DNA of 10,341 nucleotides, taken from assembly GCA_938038825.1 (NCBI GenBank), contig CALHST010000298.1, positions 1-10,341 on the forward strand. Reading direction: 5' to 3'. Shown in pieces: positions 1 through 5,912 of the stretch (the stretch's first letter is position 1; every line of letters starts with the position of its first letter). Under the pieces are notes generated by a model that was not told the DNA's origin, did no database searches, and saw nothing but the letters and a program-made list of their open reading frames with translations. Origin of the DNA: an uncultured Paracoccaceae bacterium (GTDB lineage Bacteria > Pseudomonadota > Alphaproteobacteria > Rhodobacterales > Rhodobacteraceae). Made by a program: the position numbers and the translations under genes.

Positions 1-615
1 TTGTATAATCTGCCCCATTGCGAAGCGCCCCGGCTTACGCTGACTGGGAAGCGCGTTCAGTCGCCCCCACAACAGCAAAGCAAATCCCGACATCCAAATC
101 GCATGGGCCACAAATATGGCTGGAATACCCCAAGCCGCAACCAAAGGCCGCCCTAACCAGACCAGCAACGAAAACGCGACGCCGAAAAATGTGCCCCACA
201 ATGTGAGTGTAAAGCCGCGGTGACGCTGCGCAGAGAGTTGCGCGATCAACGTTGGGGCGGCCACAACAATCGCAAGGTGCGACACACCCTCTAGGATCCG
301 CAAGGCCAGCATAATCCAGAGTGGCGGCAAAAACGCCTGTAATGCAGACAAGACCGCCCCGCAAACAAGCGCCCAAATCAACGCGCGACGATACCCGGCC
401 CGTGACACCAGCAATCCTGCAACAACCCCGAAAAGGATGCCCACAAACCCGACCACAGATACGATAAACCCAAGTCCCGCTCCAGCATTTGGATAGACTT
501 GCGGCAATAGGTCATAAATCACACTGATTTTGGCATACTGCCCAGCAGCGCCCAGCCCGGCCCCCCAAAGAAGCAGGATCAATCCGAAAGGCGTGGCAGA
601 CTGTGATTGGGGCAT
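1..615 (-). CDS. MFS transporter, N-terminal half (runs off left edge)
   Basis: This is an integral inner-membrane transporter of the major facilitator superfamily. Substrate is unknown. The frame is open from the ATG at 615 to the window edge, giving 205 residues starting MPQSQSATPFGL. About six hydrophobic segments are visible, which is roughly the first half of a 12-helix MFS protein. Between helices 2 and 3 sits a basic loop, SRAGYRRALIW, in the place of the MFS signature GxxxDRxGRR, with Ser where Asp is usual. A helix 4-like segment reads RILEGVSHLAIVVAAP. The Shine-Dalgarno before the ATG is weak, and an in-frame GTG 11 codons upstream is possible, but the protein reads as a normal MFS start from the ATG. 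It lies 90 nt after the small exported-protein gene and may be its own unit. The family is confident; the subfamily is not. Confidence 0.8.
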   Translation of the reverse strand, partial: MPQSQSATPFGLILLLWGAGLGAAGQYAKISVIYDLLPQVYPNAGAGLGFIVSVVGFVGILFGVVAGLLVSRAGYRRALIWALVCGAVLSALQAFLPPLWIMLALRILEGVSHLAIVVAAPTLIAQLSAQRHRGFTLTLWGTFFGVAFSLLVWLGRPLVAAWGIPAIFVAHAIWMSGFALLLWGRLNALPSQRKPGRFAMGQIIQ

Positions 616-705
616 AGGATCTCTATGCCTGCGCAATTGGATGATCACAACCTGCCGTGGGTGTTCGTTTGATTTGGGCTTGTAATCACCCTGCGGCCCA
701 AGGCC

Positions 706-1047
706 TCAGCACTTAATCTGGCCGGGCTCCTCGCCGATCAGGAATGCCTGAGGCGCGCATTCCACAAGGTTGAACTCTGGCGCGTTTTCGGGATCAATCA
801 CGCCATCGGTAAAAACGGTTCCTTCGAGTTCGACGACGTTTTCAAGATCTGTACTGCTGAAATCGTTCCGGTTTTCAGAAATGACGTGCAAGCCACCCAG
901 CATGATCGCGTGCGGCGACATTCCCGCCACAGAGACGGGCGCAAAAACATCACGCTGCGTGTTGTCTTCTTGGGCCAGCGTTTTGCTGTGCCCCGCGGCT
1001 GCGCCCAGACATAAGACCACAACCCCCATCACTGTGCTTTTGAACAT
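706..1047 (-). CDS. Small exported protein of unknown function
   Basis: I do not recognise this 113-residue protein. The N-terminus has a Lys followed by a hydrophobic run (residues 4-18, STVMGVVVLCLGAAA), which fits a Sec signal peptide. A signal peptidase I site is plausible after Ala25 (TLA/QED). Cys13 is not in a lipobox because Leu precedes it, so a lipoprotein is unlikely. The mature part is short, acidic and without membrane segments. It holds two cysteines, Cys97 and the final residue Cys113, which could form a periplasmic disulfide. A GGTGAG Shine-Dalgarno-like sequence lies just upstream of the ATG. It is 102 nt downstream of lpd and 90 nt upstream of the MFS gene on the same strand. 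The opposite-strand frame is open too, but lacks a credible protein. It is probably real; function is unknown. Confidence 0.65.
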   Translation of the reverse strand: MFKSTVMGVVVLCLGAAAGHSKTLAQEDNTQRDVFAPVSVAGMSPHAIMLGGLHVISENRNDFSSTDLENVVELEGTVFTDGVIDPENAPEFNLVECAPQAFLIGEEPGQIKC

Positions 1048-1149
1048 TGCTCACCATTTACCAAAAAAAACATGTTGTCCGATACTTGACCGGGCAACAC
1101 GACAAATTTTGGGCGACAAATGGCGCGTGTTTAGGCGTTTATGTGCGCC

Positions 1150-2544
1150 CTAAAAATGGATCGCCTTGTCATACGCGTCCAATGTTGCTTCGTGCATCAT
1201 CTCGGACAGCGTTGGGTGCGGGAAGACTGTATTCATTAGGTCTTCTTCGGTGGTTTCAAGCTGGCGACCAACGACATAGCCTTGGATTAATTCAGTCACT
1301 TCGGCACCAATCATATGTGCGCCCAGAAGCTCGCCCGTTTTGGCGTCAAACACGGTTTTGATCATGCCCTCGGACTCACCCAAAGCAATTGCTTTGCCGT
1401 TGCCGATGAACGGGAAGCGCCCGACTTTGACGGTGTATCCTTTTTCCTTGGCTTGTGCCTCGGTAAAGCCCACAGATGCCACTTGCGGATGGCAATAGGT
1501 GCACCCTGCGATGCTTTCAGGTTTAACAGGGTGGGCATGTTTTCCTGCGATCAAGTCAGCCACCATGACACCTTCGTGGCTGGCTTTGTGTGCCAACCAC
1601 GGCGCACCAGCGATGTCACCAATGGCGTACAGGCCCTCAACACCCGTGCGGCAGAATTCATCTGTGACCACGTGTGTTCGGTCAATGGTCACGCCCAGTT
1701 TTTCCAGCCCCAGATCTTCGACATTTCCGACTATGCCAACAGCCGAGATCACCGTATCAAAGTCGTGCTTTTCGACCGTACCGCCAGTTTCGATATGGGC
1801 GGTGACTTTACCTTTGCCCCGGTCCAACTGTTTGACCATGGCTTTTTGCATGATCTTCATGCCTTGTTTTTCAAACGCCTTCTTGGCAAATGCGCTGATC
1901 TCTGCGTCTTCCACCGGCAACACACGGTCCATCACTTCGACCACAGTCGTGTCTGTGCCCAAAGTATTGTAGAAGCTTGCAAATTCGATCCCAATTGCGC
2001 CCGACCCGATGACCAAAAGCTTTTTCGGCATCCGTGGTGGTTTCAATGCATGTTTGTACGTCCAGACCAGATCGCCGTCCGCCTCAAGCCCGGGAAGCTC
2101 CCGCGCCCGTGCCCCTGTTGCCAGAATGATGTTCTTGGCCGACAACGCTTCGGTGCCCTTGTCAGTTTTGACACTGACCTTGCCTTTGGCTGGGATGGTT
2201 GCCGCGCCCATAATGACCGTGACTTTGTTCTTTTTCAGAAGGTGCCCGACCCCGCCGGACAATTGCTTGGCAACGCCGCGCGACCGATTGACCACTGCGT
2301 CCAGATCATAGTCGATCTTGTCTGCCGTCAGCCCAAATTCCTTGGCCCGGTGCATCAGATGAAAGACTTCCGAAGACCGCAGCATCGCTTTGGTCGGGAT
2401 ACATCCCCAGTTCAAACAAATGCCGCCCAGATGTTCGCGTTCAACCACACAGACCTTCTGTCCGTTTTGTGCGGCACGAATTGCGGCCACATAGCCGCCG
2501 GGGCCTGCGCCAATTACGATCAGATCAAAGGATTGAGTTGCCAT
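1150..2544 (-). CDS. lpdA: Dihydrolipoamide dehydrogenase (E3)
   Basis: This is a cytosolic FAD enzyme that reoxidises the dihydrolipoyl groups of 2-oxoacid dehydrogenase or glycine-cleavage complexes and reduces NAD+. It has 464 residues, the usual length. The FAD-binding motif GAGPGG is at 12-17. The redox disulfide is Cys43-Cys48 in GGICLNWGCIPTK. The NAD-binding motif GSGAIG lies mid-protein, and the second FAD motif appears as YAIGDIAG. The C-terminal dimer domain carries the catalytic pair His443-Glu448 in HPTLSE. The start is taken at the ATG (2544) because an AGAAGG Shine-Dalgarno lies 9 nt upstream; a longer TTG-started frame (2574) adds ten unconvincing residues. The CLNWGCIPTKAMLR wording resembles the pyruvate-dehydrogenase type of alphaproteobacterial E3 more than the 2-oxoglutarate type, which usually reads CLNVGCIPSK. 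That assignment is an inference. No E1 or E2 gene is adjacent. Confidence 0.96.
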   Translation of the reverse strand: MATQSFDLIVIGAGPGGYVAAIRAAQNGQKVCVVEREHLGGICLNWGCIPTKAMLRSSEVFHLMHRAKEFGLTADKIDYDLDAVVNRSRGVAKQLSGGVGHLLKKNKVTVIMGAATIPAKGKVSVKTDKGTEALSAKNIILATGARARELPGLEADGDLVWTYKHALKPPRMPKKLLVIGSGAIGIEFASFYNTLGTDTTVVEVMDRVLPVEDAEISAFAKKAFEKQGMKIMQKAMVKQLDRGKGKVTAHIETGGTVEKHDFDTVISAVGIVGNVEDLGLEKLGVTIDRTHVVTDEFCRTGVEGLYAIGDIAGAPWLAHKASHEGVMVADLIAGKHAHPVKPESIAGCTYCHPQVASVGFTEAQAKEKGYTVKVGRFPFIGNGKAIALGESEGMIKTVFDAKTGELLGAHMIGAEVTELIQGYVVGRQLETTEEDLMNTVFPHPTLSEMMHEATLDAYDKAIHF

Positions 2545-2553
2545 GGGGTCACG

Positions 2554-2559
2554 CCTTCT
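2554..2559 (-). promoter_or_regulatory. Ribosome binding site of lpdA
   Basis: AGAAGG on the minus strand lies 9 nt before the ATG at 2544. It supports that start over the TTG 30 nt further upstream, for which I see no comparable site. Confidence 0.6.
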
Positions 2560-2571
2560 GCTGCGCTGCGT

Positions 2572-2597
2572 CAAAAATTAGTTTAGCATTAAACTAG
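2572..2597 (-). terminator. AT-rich hairpin with T-run, possible terminator of the DUF924 gene (or operator of lpdA)
   Basis: Positions 2579-2585 (TAGTTTA) and 2590-2596 (TAAACTA) are a perfect 7-bp inverted repeat around a GCAT loop. Read on the minus strand the hairpin is followed at once by ATTTTT, as in a Rho-independent terminator, about 75 nt after the DUF924 stop codon. The stem is AT-rich and so weak as a terminator. The same 18-bp palindrome sits about 35 nt upstream of the lpdA start and could equally be a protein-binding operator. The symmetry is seen directly; both roles are inferred. Confidence 0.4.
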
Positions 2598-2622
2598 TTT
2601 TCAACCAAGCTCAACTGGCGAT

Positions 2623-2646
2623 AGGCGCGACAGTTATGCCGCGCCT
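2623..2646 (-). repeat. GC-rich inverted repeat downstream of the DUF924 gene
   Basis: AGGCGCG (2623-2629) and CGCGCCT (2640-2646) form a perfect 7-bp inverted repeat with a 10-nt loop, 24 nt after the DUF924 stop codon. No T-run follows it directly, so alone it is not a classical intrinsic terminator. It may protect the mRNA 3' end or act together with the AT-rich hairpin further on. Confidence 0.4.
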
Positions 2647-2670
2647 GCATGGCCGCTAGACGCCCCTGCT

Positions 2671-3255
2671 CTAGCTGGCCTGTTTCATCTCAAGGCCACG
2701 CATCGTCTGACCATAGCCACCGCTCGCAAGATAGGCCTTTTCCGCCAAGGTGTCGGCCCGCGACAACGCTGCGTTGCGATACGGGAAACGGCCGAACTGA
2801 CGAATAACCGCGCGATGCGCCTTGGCATGCGGTAGATTCTGTGGACCGAAATTCGGCATATGTTCTTTCATCAGACGCACGCAGCGTTCCTGATCACACA
2901 GGTTTTCAGAATGCATCAACGGCATATAGAAGAACTGGCGCGCAGGTTCGTCAATCTTCAGATCCCAACCTTTGTTCGCCGCAGATTTCGCAGCCGCCAA
3001 AGCCAGCTTATCTGACGCGAAAGCCTGTTTTGTGCCACGGAACATATTGCGAGAGAGTTGGTCGGTCAAAATAATGTAGGCAAGCGTTCCCGCAGGATAC
3101 GTCAGCCACATTGAATACCGCCCGTCCATCGCGCCCTTCCAGGCATCTTCGAACTTGTCGCGGATCTGTGCATCACGTGCACCATCCGCTTCGTACCACC
3201 CCTTGGGTCCAACCTCGTCCAGCCAGTATCCCAAAACTTCATTCGGACCGATCAT
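2671..3255 (-). CDS. DUF924 family protein
   Basis: This is a soluble, probably cytosolic protein of the DUF924 family. The family is known for an alpha-helical, TPR-like fold, and its biochemical role is not established. With the start chosen here it has 194 residues, about the family length. The conserved family blocks are present in order: an N-terminal helix ending in a YWLDEVGPKGWY-like segment (10-21), DQLSRNMFRGT (65-75), FFYMPLMHSE (108-117) and FGRFPYRN (154-161). No signal peptide or membrane segment is seen. The ATG at 3255 is chosen because a near-perfect TAAGGAG Shine-Dalgarno sits 7 nt upstream; a GTG-started extension of 12 residues (to 3291) would run across that site. The gene has its own candidate promoter upstream and hairpins downstream, so it is probably a single-gene unit between the MFS gene and lpdA. 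Confidence 0.9.
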   Translation of the reverse strand: MIGPNEVLGYWLDEVGPKGWYEADGARDAQIRDKFEDAWKGAMDGRYSMWLTYPAGTLAYIILTDQLSRNMFRGTKQAFASDKLALAAAKSAANKGWDLKIDEPARQFFYMPLMHSENLCDQERCVRLMKEHMPNFGPQNLPHAKAHRAVIRQFGRFPYRNAALSRADTLAEKAYLASGGYGQTMRGLEMKQAS

Positions 3256-3262
3256 TTCACCA

Positions 3263-3269
3263 CTCCTTA
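3263..3269 (-). promoter_or_regulatory. Strong ribosome binding site of the DUF924 gene
   Basis: TAAGGAG on the minus strand matches the anti-Shine-Dalgarno sequence closely and is 7 nt from the ATG at 3255. It fixes the start and argues against the upstream GTG. Confidence 0.8.
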
Positions 3270-3276
3270 GACCGCC

Positions 3277-3289
3277 GTTTACCGTAAAC
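3277..3289. promoter_or_regulatory. Palindrome in the DUF924 leader, candidate operator
   Basis: GTTTAC-C-GTAAAC is a perfect 6-bp inverted repeat around one base. It lies between the candidate promoter (3308-3334) and the Shine-Dalgarno site of the DUF924 gene, where a repressor would block transcription. No regulator gene lies next to it. The symmetry is seen; binding by a regulator is inferred. Confidence 0.35.
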
Positions 3290-3307
3290 ACCGCTTACAT
3301 GTGCAAA

Positions 3308-3334
3308 TCGTTACAAAAAATTTACGTTTGTCAA
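3308..3334 (-). promoter_or_regulatory. Candidate sigma-70 promoter of the DUF924 gene
   Basis: On the minus strand a perfect -35 hexamer TTGACA (3334-3329) is followed by an AT-rich spacer. The -10 is poor: TAACGA after 15 nt or ACGATT after 17 nt. It is in the 128-nt gap between the MFS stop and the DUF924 start, which fits a promoter. The -35 is convincing; the -10 is not. Confidence 0.4.
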
Positions 3335-3383
3335 AATAAAAATTGCCTTCAATTTGACACAGATACCCAGATTTCCGTGCAGT

Positions 3384-4637
3384 TCATGTGGACTCATCGT
3401 CGCGGGCCTCTTCGATGGCAATGTCTTGCGCAACTTCCACGGCCATGGCCCCGACAGTTGGTGACACAGGCACATAAATGCTGGTGTCTTCCACGGCAAT
3501 TGTTGACCGTTGCGTGGCGCGGTAGCTGCCATAGGCAACAAGCAGGATAAACAGAATAAGGGTAAACCAGAAGAAGCCGGACGGCCCCACAACGTCCATC
3601 GCCCAACCTGTAATCAGCGGCCCCCCAATCGCCCCTAACCCATTGATAAATATCAACCCTCCCGAAGCACCCGCCATATCATCCGGGTCCAGAAAATCGT
3701 TCGAGTGGGCGATCAGCAGGGAGTATAACGGGTTGGAAGTGCCCCCCATCAGAAAGGCGGCCACCAACAGCATTGTAAAATCATCACCAAACAAAGCACC
3801 CACAAGCGCACCAATGCCGCCGATGATCGAAACGCCCACAATCAGAAACCGTCTGTCAATGCGGTCAGACAGCCATCCAATCGGATATTGGGTCAAAATG
3901 GCGGCGATGAAAAAAGTGGACACAAAGGTCGAAATTTGGGCGACACTTAAATTCGCTTCTGTGCCATATACCGCCGACATTCCGAATTGTGCGGCAAAAA
4001 TGCCACCCAACAGAAACATGCCAACACAACCCAACGGCGAAACGCCCAGCAATTCCTTGATAGATGTCGAATGCACCCTCTCAAAAGCCGGCGTCGGGCT
4101 GATGGACAGCAAAATCGGGGTCACCGCCACAGAGACAAGGATGGAAGGGATCACAAACAAGACATAGCCTGACGGATCAGCCGTCACCAACAAAGCCTGC
4201 GCAATGACGATGCCCAAAGTCTGCACAATCATATAAAGCGACAGGGCCTGGCCCCGCGTTTCATTGGTGGCCGCATTGTTCAGCCAGCTTTCCGCAGTCA
4301 CATAAACCGCCGAAAAACAGAACCCGATCAGAACGCGCCCTGCTGTCCAAACCCATGGATCTGGCGCCGTGGGATACAAAATCATGACAGCCGAGATTAA
4401 AGAGGCCAGTGCTGCGAAAACACGGACATGCCCCACGCGCCGGATCATGTCGGGGGCCATGCGGCTGCCGCCCAAAAATCCGACAAAATAGGCCGATACG
4501 ACAATCGACATTTCCGTTGTTGTGAAGGCTTCGATCTCGCCGCGAATGCCCAGCAAGGTGCCCTGCATTCCGTTGCCGATCATCAGCAACCCCATCCCTA
4601 ACAAAAGGGCCCACGCACTTTGAAAAACCTGAAGCAT
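3384..4637 (-). CDS. MFS transporter, YcaD-like
   Basis: This is an inner-membrane transporter of the major facilitator superfamily, with 417 residues and about 12 hydrophobic segments. Substrate is unknown. The segment AESWLN (115-120) followed by NETRGQ is typical of the YcaD-type MFS branch, as is the N-terminal GNGMQGTLLGIRG. A mid-protein loop, GWLSDRIDRRFLI, is the second copy of the MFS GxxxDRxxRR signature. After the last helix an acidic, probably cytosolic tail of nearly 50 residues ends in EEARDDEST. The start at 4637 has a GAGG-type Shine-Dalgarno about 9 nt upstream, and the protein starts directly in helix 1, as expected. It is separated from queA by 208 nt that hold a probable terminator, and from the DUF924 gene by 128 nt, so it is likely transcribed alone. 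Export or efflux is a guess only. Confidence 0.88.
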   Translation of the reverse strand: MLQVFQSAWALLLGMGLLMIGNGMQGTLLGIRGEIEAFTTTEMSIVVSAYFVGFLGGSRMAPDMIRRVGHVRVFAALASLISAVMILYPTAPDPWVWTAGRVLIGFCFSAVYVTAESWLNNAATNETRGQALSLYMIVQTLGIVIAQALLVTADPSGYVLFVIPSILVSVAVTPILLSISPTPAFERVHSTSIKELLGVSPLGCVGMFLLGGIFAAQFGMSAVYGTEANLSVAQISTFVSTFFIAAILTQYPIGWLSDRIDRRFLIVGVSIIGGIGALVGALFGDDFTMLLVAAFLMGGTSNPLYSLLIAHSNDFLDPDDMAGASGGLIFINGLGAIGGPLITGWAMDVVGPSGFFWFTLILFILLVAYGSYRATQRSTIAVEDTSIYVPVSPTVGAMAVEVAQDIAIEEARDDEST

Positions 4638-4762
4638 AAGCCGACACCTCTATGCGGACTTCTTGAGCCGCCCTAACGCGACTCTACGGTGCGTGTCACA
4701 ACCATTTACGACGTTCTGCGGCGCTTTTGTCTTAAACACACGGGGCCGCTCAGACATGTGCC

Positions 4763-4825
4763 AAAAAAAGCTGCTATGCACATGATCTGCATGCCAGTCT
4801 ATTGGCATCGGCAAAAGCATGCAGC
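4763..4825 (-). terminator. Probable Rho-independent terminator after queA, with nested and competing stems
   Basis: On the minus strand, GCTGCATGC (4825-4817) can pair with GCAT-A-GCAGC (4779-4770), nine pairs with one bulged A, and seven T follow directly (4769-4763). Inside the loop a second perfect stem, ATGCCA with TGGCAT (4808-4803 and 4796-4791), closes a 6-nt loop. The 5' arm could instead pair perfectly over 8 bp with 4794-4787, which would disrupt both other stems. The structure starts 20 nt after the queA stop codon. The stem with T-run makes a terminator for the yhdP-like/queA unit likely; no folding was computed. Confidence 0.55.
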
Positions 4826-4845
4826 CGCAAAAGAGACTGAGCCGT

Positions 4846-5901
4846 TTATTCGTTCGGCAAAAGCAGGCTTGCGTCACCGTAGGAAAAGAACCGGTATTCG
4901 TTGGAAATCGCATGGGCATACAAATCCATCACGCGCGTTTGCCCCATCAAGGCAGAGACCAACATCATCAAGGTCGATTTGGGCAAGTGGAAGTTGGTCA
5001 TGAGCGCATCTGCGACTTTGAAGGTGAAGCCGGGGTAAATGAAAATGTCCGTGTCCCCTTCCCATGCTGCGATTTCACCAGTCTCGCGCGCGGCCGTTTC
5101 GATCAACCGAAGCGCTGTTGTGCCAACGGGAATAACCCGCCCGCCAGCCGCTTTGGTCGCGGCAATGTCGTGGGCTGTTTCCTCGGACACCCGTCCCCAT
5201 TCGGAATGCATCTTATGGGTGGTCACGTCTTCGACCTTTACAGGCAGGAATGTTCCCGCCCCAACATGAAGTGTCACAAACGACATCTCGACACCTCGGG
5301 CCCTCAAAGCGGCCAGCAACGCATCATCGAAATGCAAGGACGCTGTTGGGGCCGCAACTGCCCCTAATTCCCGCGCCCAGATGGTTTGATAATCTGTGCG
5401 ATCCTGGGTATCCGCCGCCCGTTTGGCCGCGATATAAGGGGGCAAGGGCATTGCCCCTGCAACGCTCAACCCGTCCTGAAAGGCATCACCCTCAAGATCG
5501 AACTCTAACACTGCTTGCCCATCATCAATGCGCACCACACGCGCCGACAAGATATCCCCGAACTGAATGTCTTCTCCGACTTTCACTTTGCGCAGCGGTT
5601 TGATCAGGGCCCGCCATCCGCCTTGGGCATCCGGGGACAGCAACGTCACCTCAATCTTGGCACTGACAGGGCCTTGCGTACTGTCACGGTGGCGCAGCCC
5701 AGACAAACGCGCAGGGATGACCCGCGTGTCGTTCAGAACCAATCTGTCCCCGGCTTGCAGAAACGACGGCAAATCCGATGCAACGGCGTCCACGACATTG
5801 GTCTTGGTCGCCACCATCAGGCGCGCCGAAGACCGCGGCTGCGCAGGCCGTGTGGCAATCAACGACTCAGGCAAGTCAAAATCAAAATCATCCAGCTTCA
5901 T
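4846..5901 (-). CDS. queA: S-adenosylmethionine:tRNA ribosyltransferase-isomerase
   Basis: QueA transfers and isomerises the ribosyl part of S-adenosylmethionine onto 7-aminomethyl-7-deazaguanine at the wobble position of tRNAs with GUN anticodons, giving epoxyqueuosine. It is cytosolic. At 351 residues it is full length. Family blocks are visible along the whole protein: FDFDLPESLIA near the N-terminus, LNDTRVIPARL (56-66), TDYQTIWARELGAVAAPTAS and LHFDD mid-protein, THKMHSEWG, GTTALRLIE, and near the C-terminus FIYPGFTFK followed by MTNFHLPKSTLMMLVSALMG. No key block is missing. The ATG lies 11 nt after the stop of the yhdP-like gene, so the two are almost surely co-transcribed; the Shine-Dalgarno is weak, and translational coupling would fit. 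The usual partner tgt (tRNA-guanine transglycosylase) is not next to it; the next gene downstream is an MFS transporter beyond a probable terminator. Confidence 0.97.
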   Translation of the reverse strand: MKLDDFDFDLPESLIATRPAQPRSSARLMVATKTNVVDAVASDLPSFLQAGDRLVLNDTRVIPARLSGLRHRDSTQGPVSAKIEVTLLSPDAQGGWRALIKPLRKVKVGEDIQFGDILSARVVRIDDGQAVLEFDLEGDAFQDGLSVAGAMPLPPYIAAKRAADTQDRTDYQTIWARELGAVAAPTASLHFDDALLAALRARGVEMSFVTLHVGAGTFLPVKVEDVTTHKMHSEWGRVSEETAHDIAATKAAGGRVIPVGTTALRLIETAARETGEIAAWEGDTDIFIYPGFTFKVADALMTNFHLPKSTLMMLVSALMGQTRVMDLYAHAISNEYRFFSYGDASLLLPNE

Positions 5902-5912
5902 GGCAAAGCCCG

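Noticed and set aside
770..1153. Plus-strand open frame across the small exported-protein gene
   Set aside because: The opposite strand gives a protein with a proper signal peptide and Shine-Dalgarno; the plus-strand product is Ser/Thr-rich and has no domain features.
1315..2586. Long open frame (423 codons) on the plus strand opposite lpdA
   Set aside because: It is the antisense of a well-conserved lpdA gene. The product is rich in Cys, His and Phe with no recognisable domain, as expected of a shadow frame in GC-biased coding DNA.
3643..4167. Plus-strand open frame opposite the YcaD-like MFS gene
   Set aside because: Antisense of membrane-helix codons; it encodes a Pro/Lys/Asn-rich sequence without domains.
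4704..4733. Possible promoter for the YcaD-like MFS gene (AAGACA, 18 nt, GTAAAT on the minus strand)
   Set aside because: Both hexamers are poor matches and several equally weak alternatives exist in the same gap, so no position can be supported.
4763..4825. Riboswitch (for example preQ1) near queA
   Set aside because: The structure lies downstream of queA, not in its leader, and I see none of the small preQ1 aptamer features; a terminator explains the stem and T-run better.
4650..4919. Minus-strand open frame of 89 codons overlapping the end of queA and the following gap
   Set aside because: It overlaps conserved queA codons in another frame and runs through the probable terminator. Its product is Cys/Phe-rich with no family resemblance.
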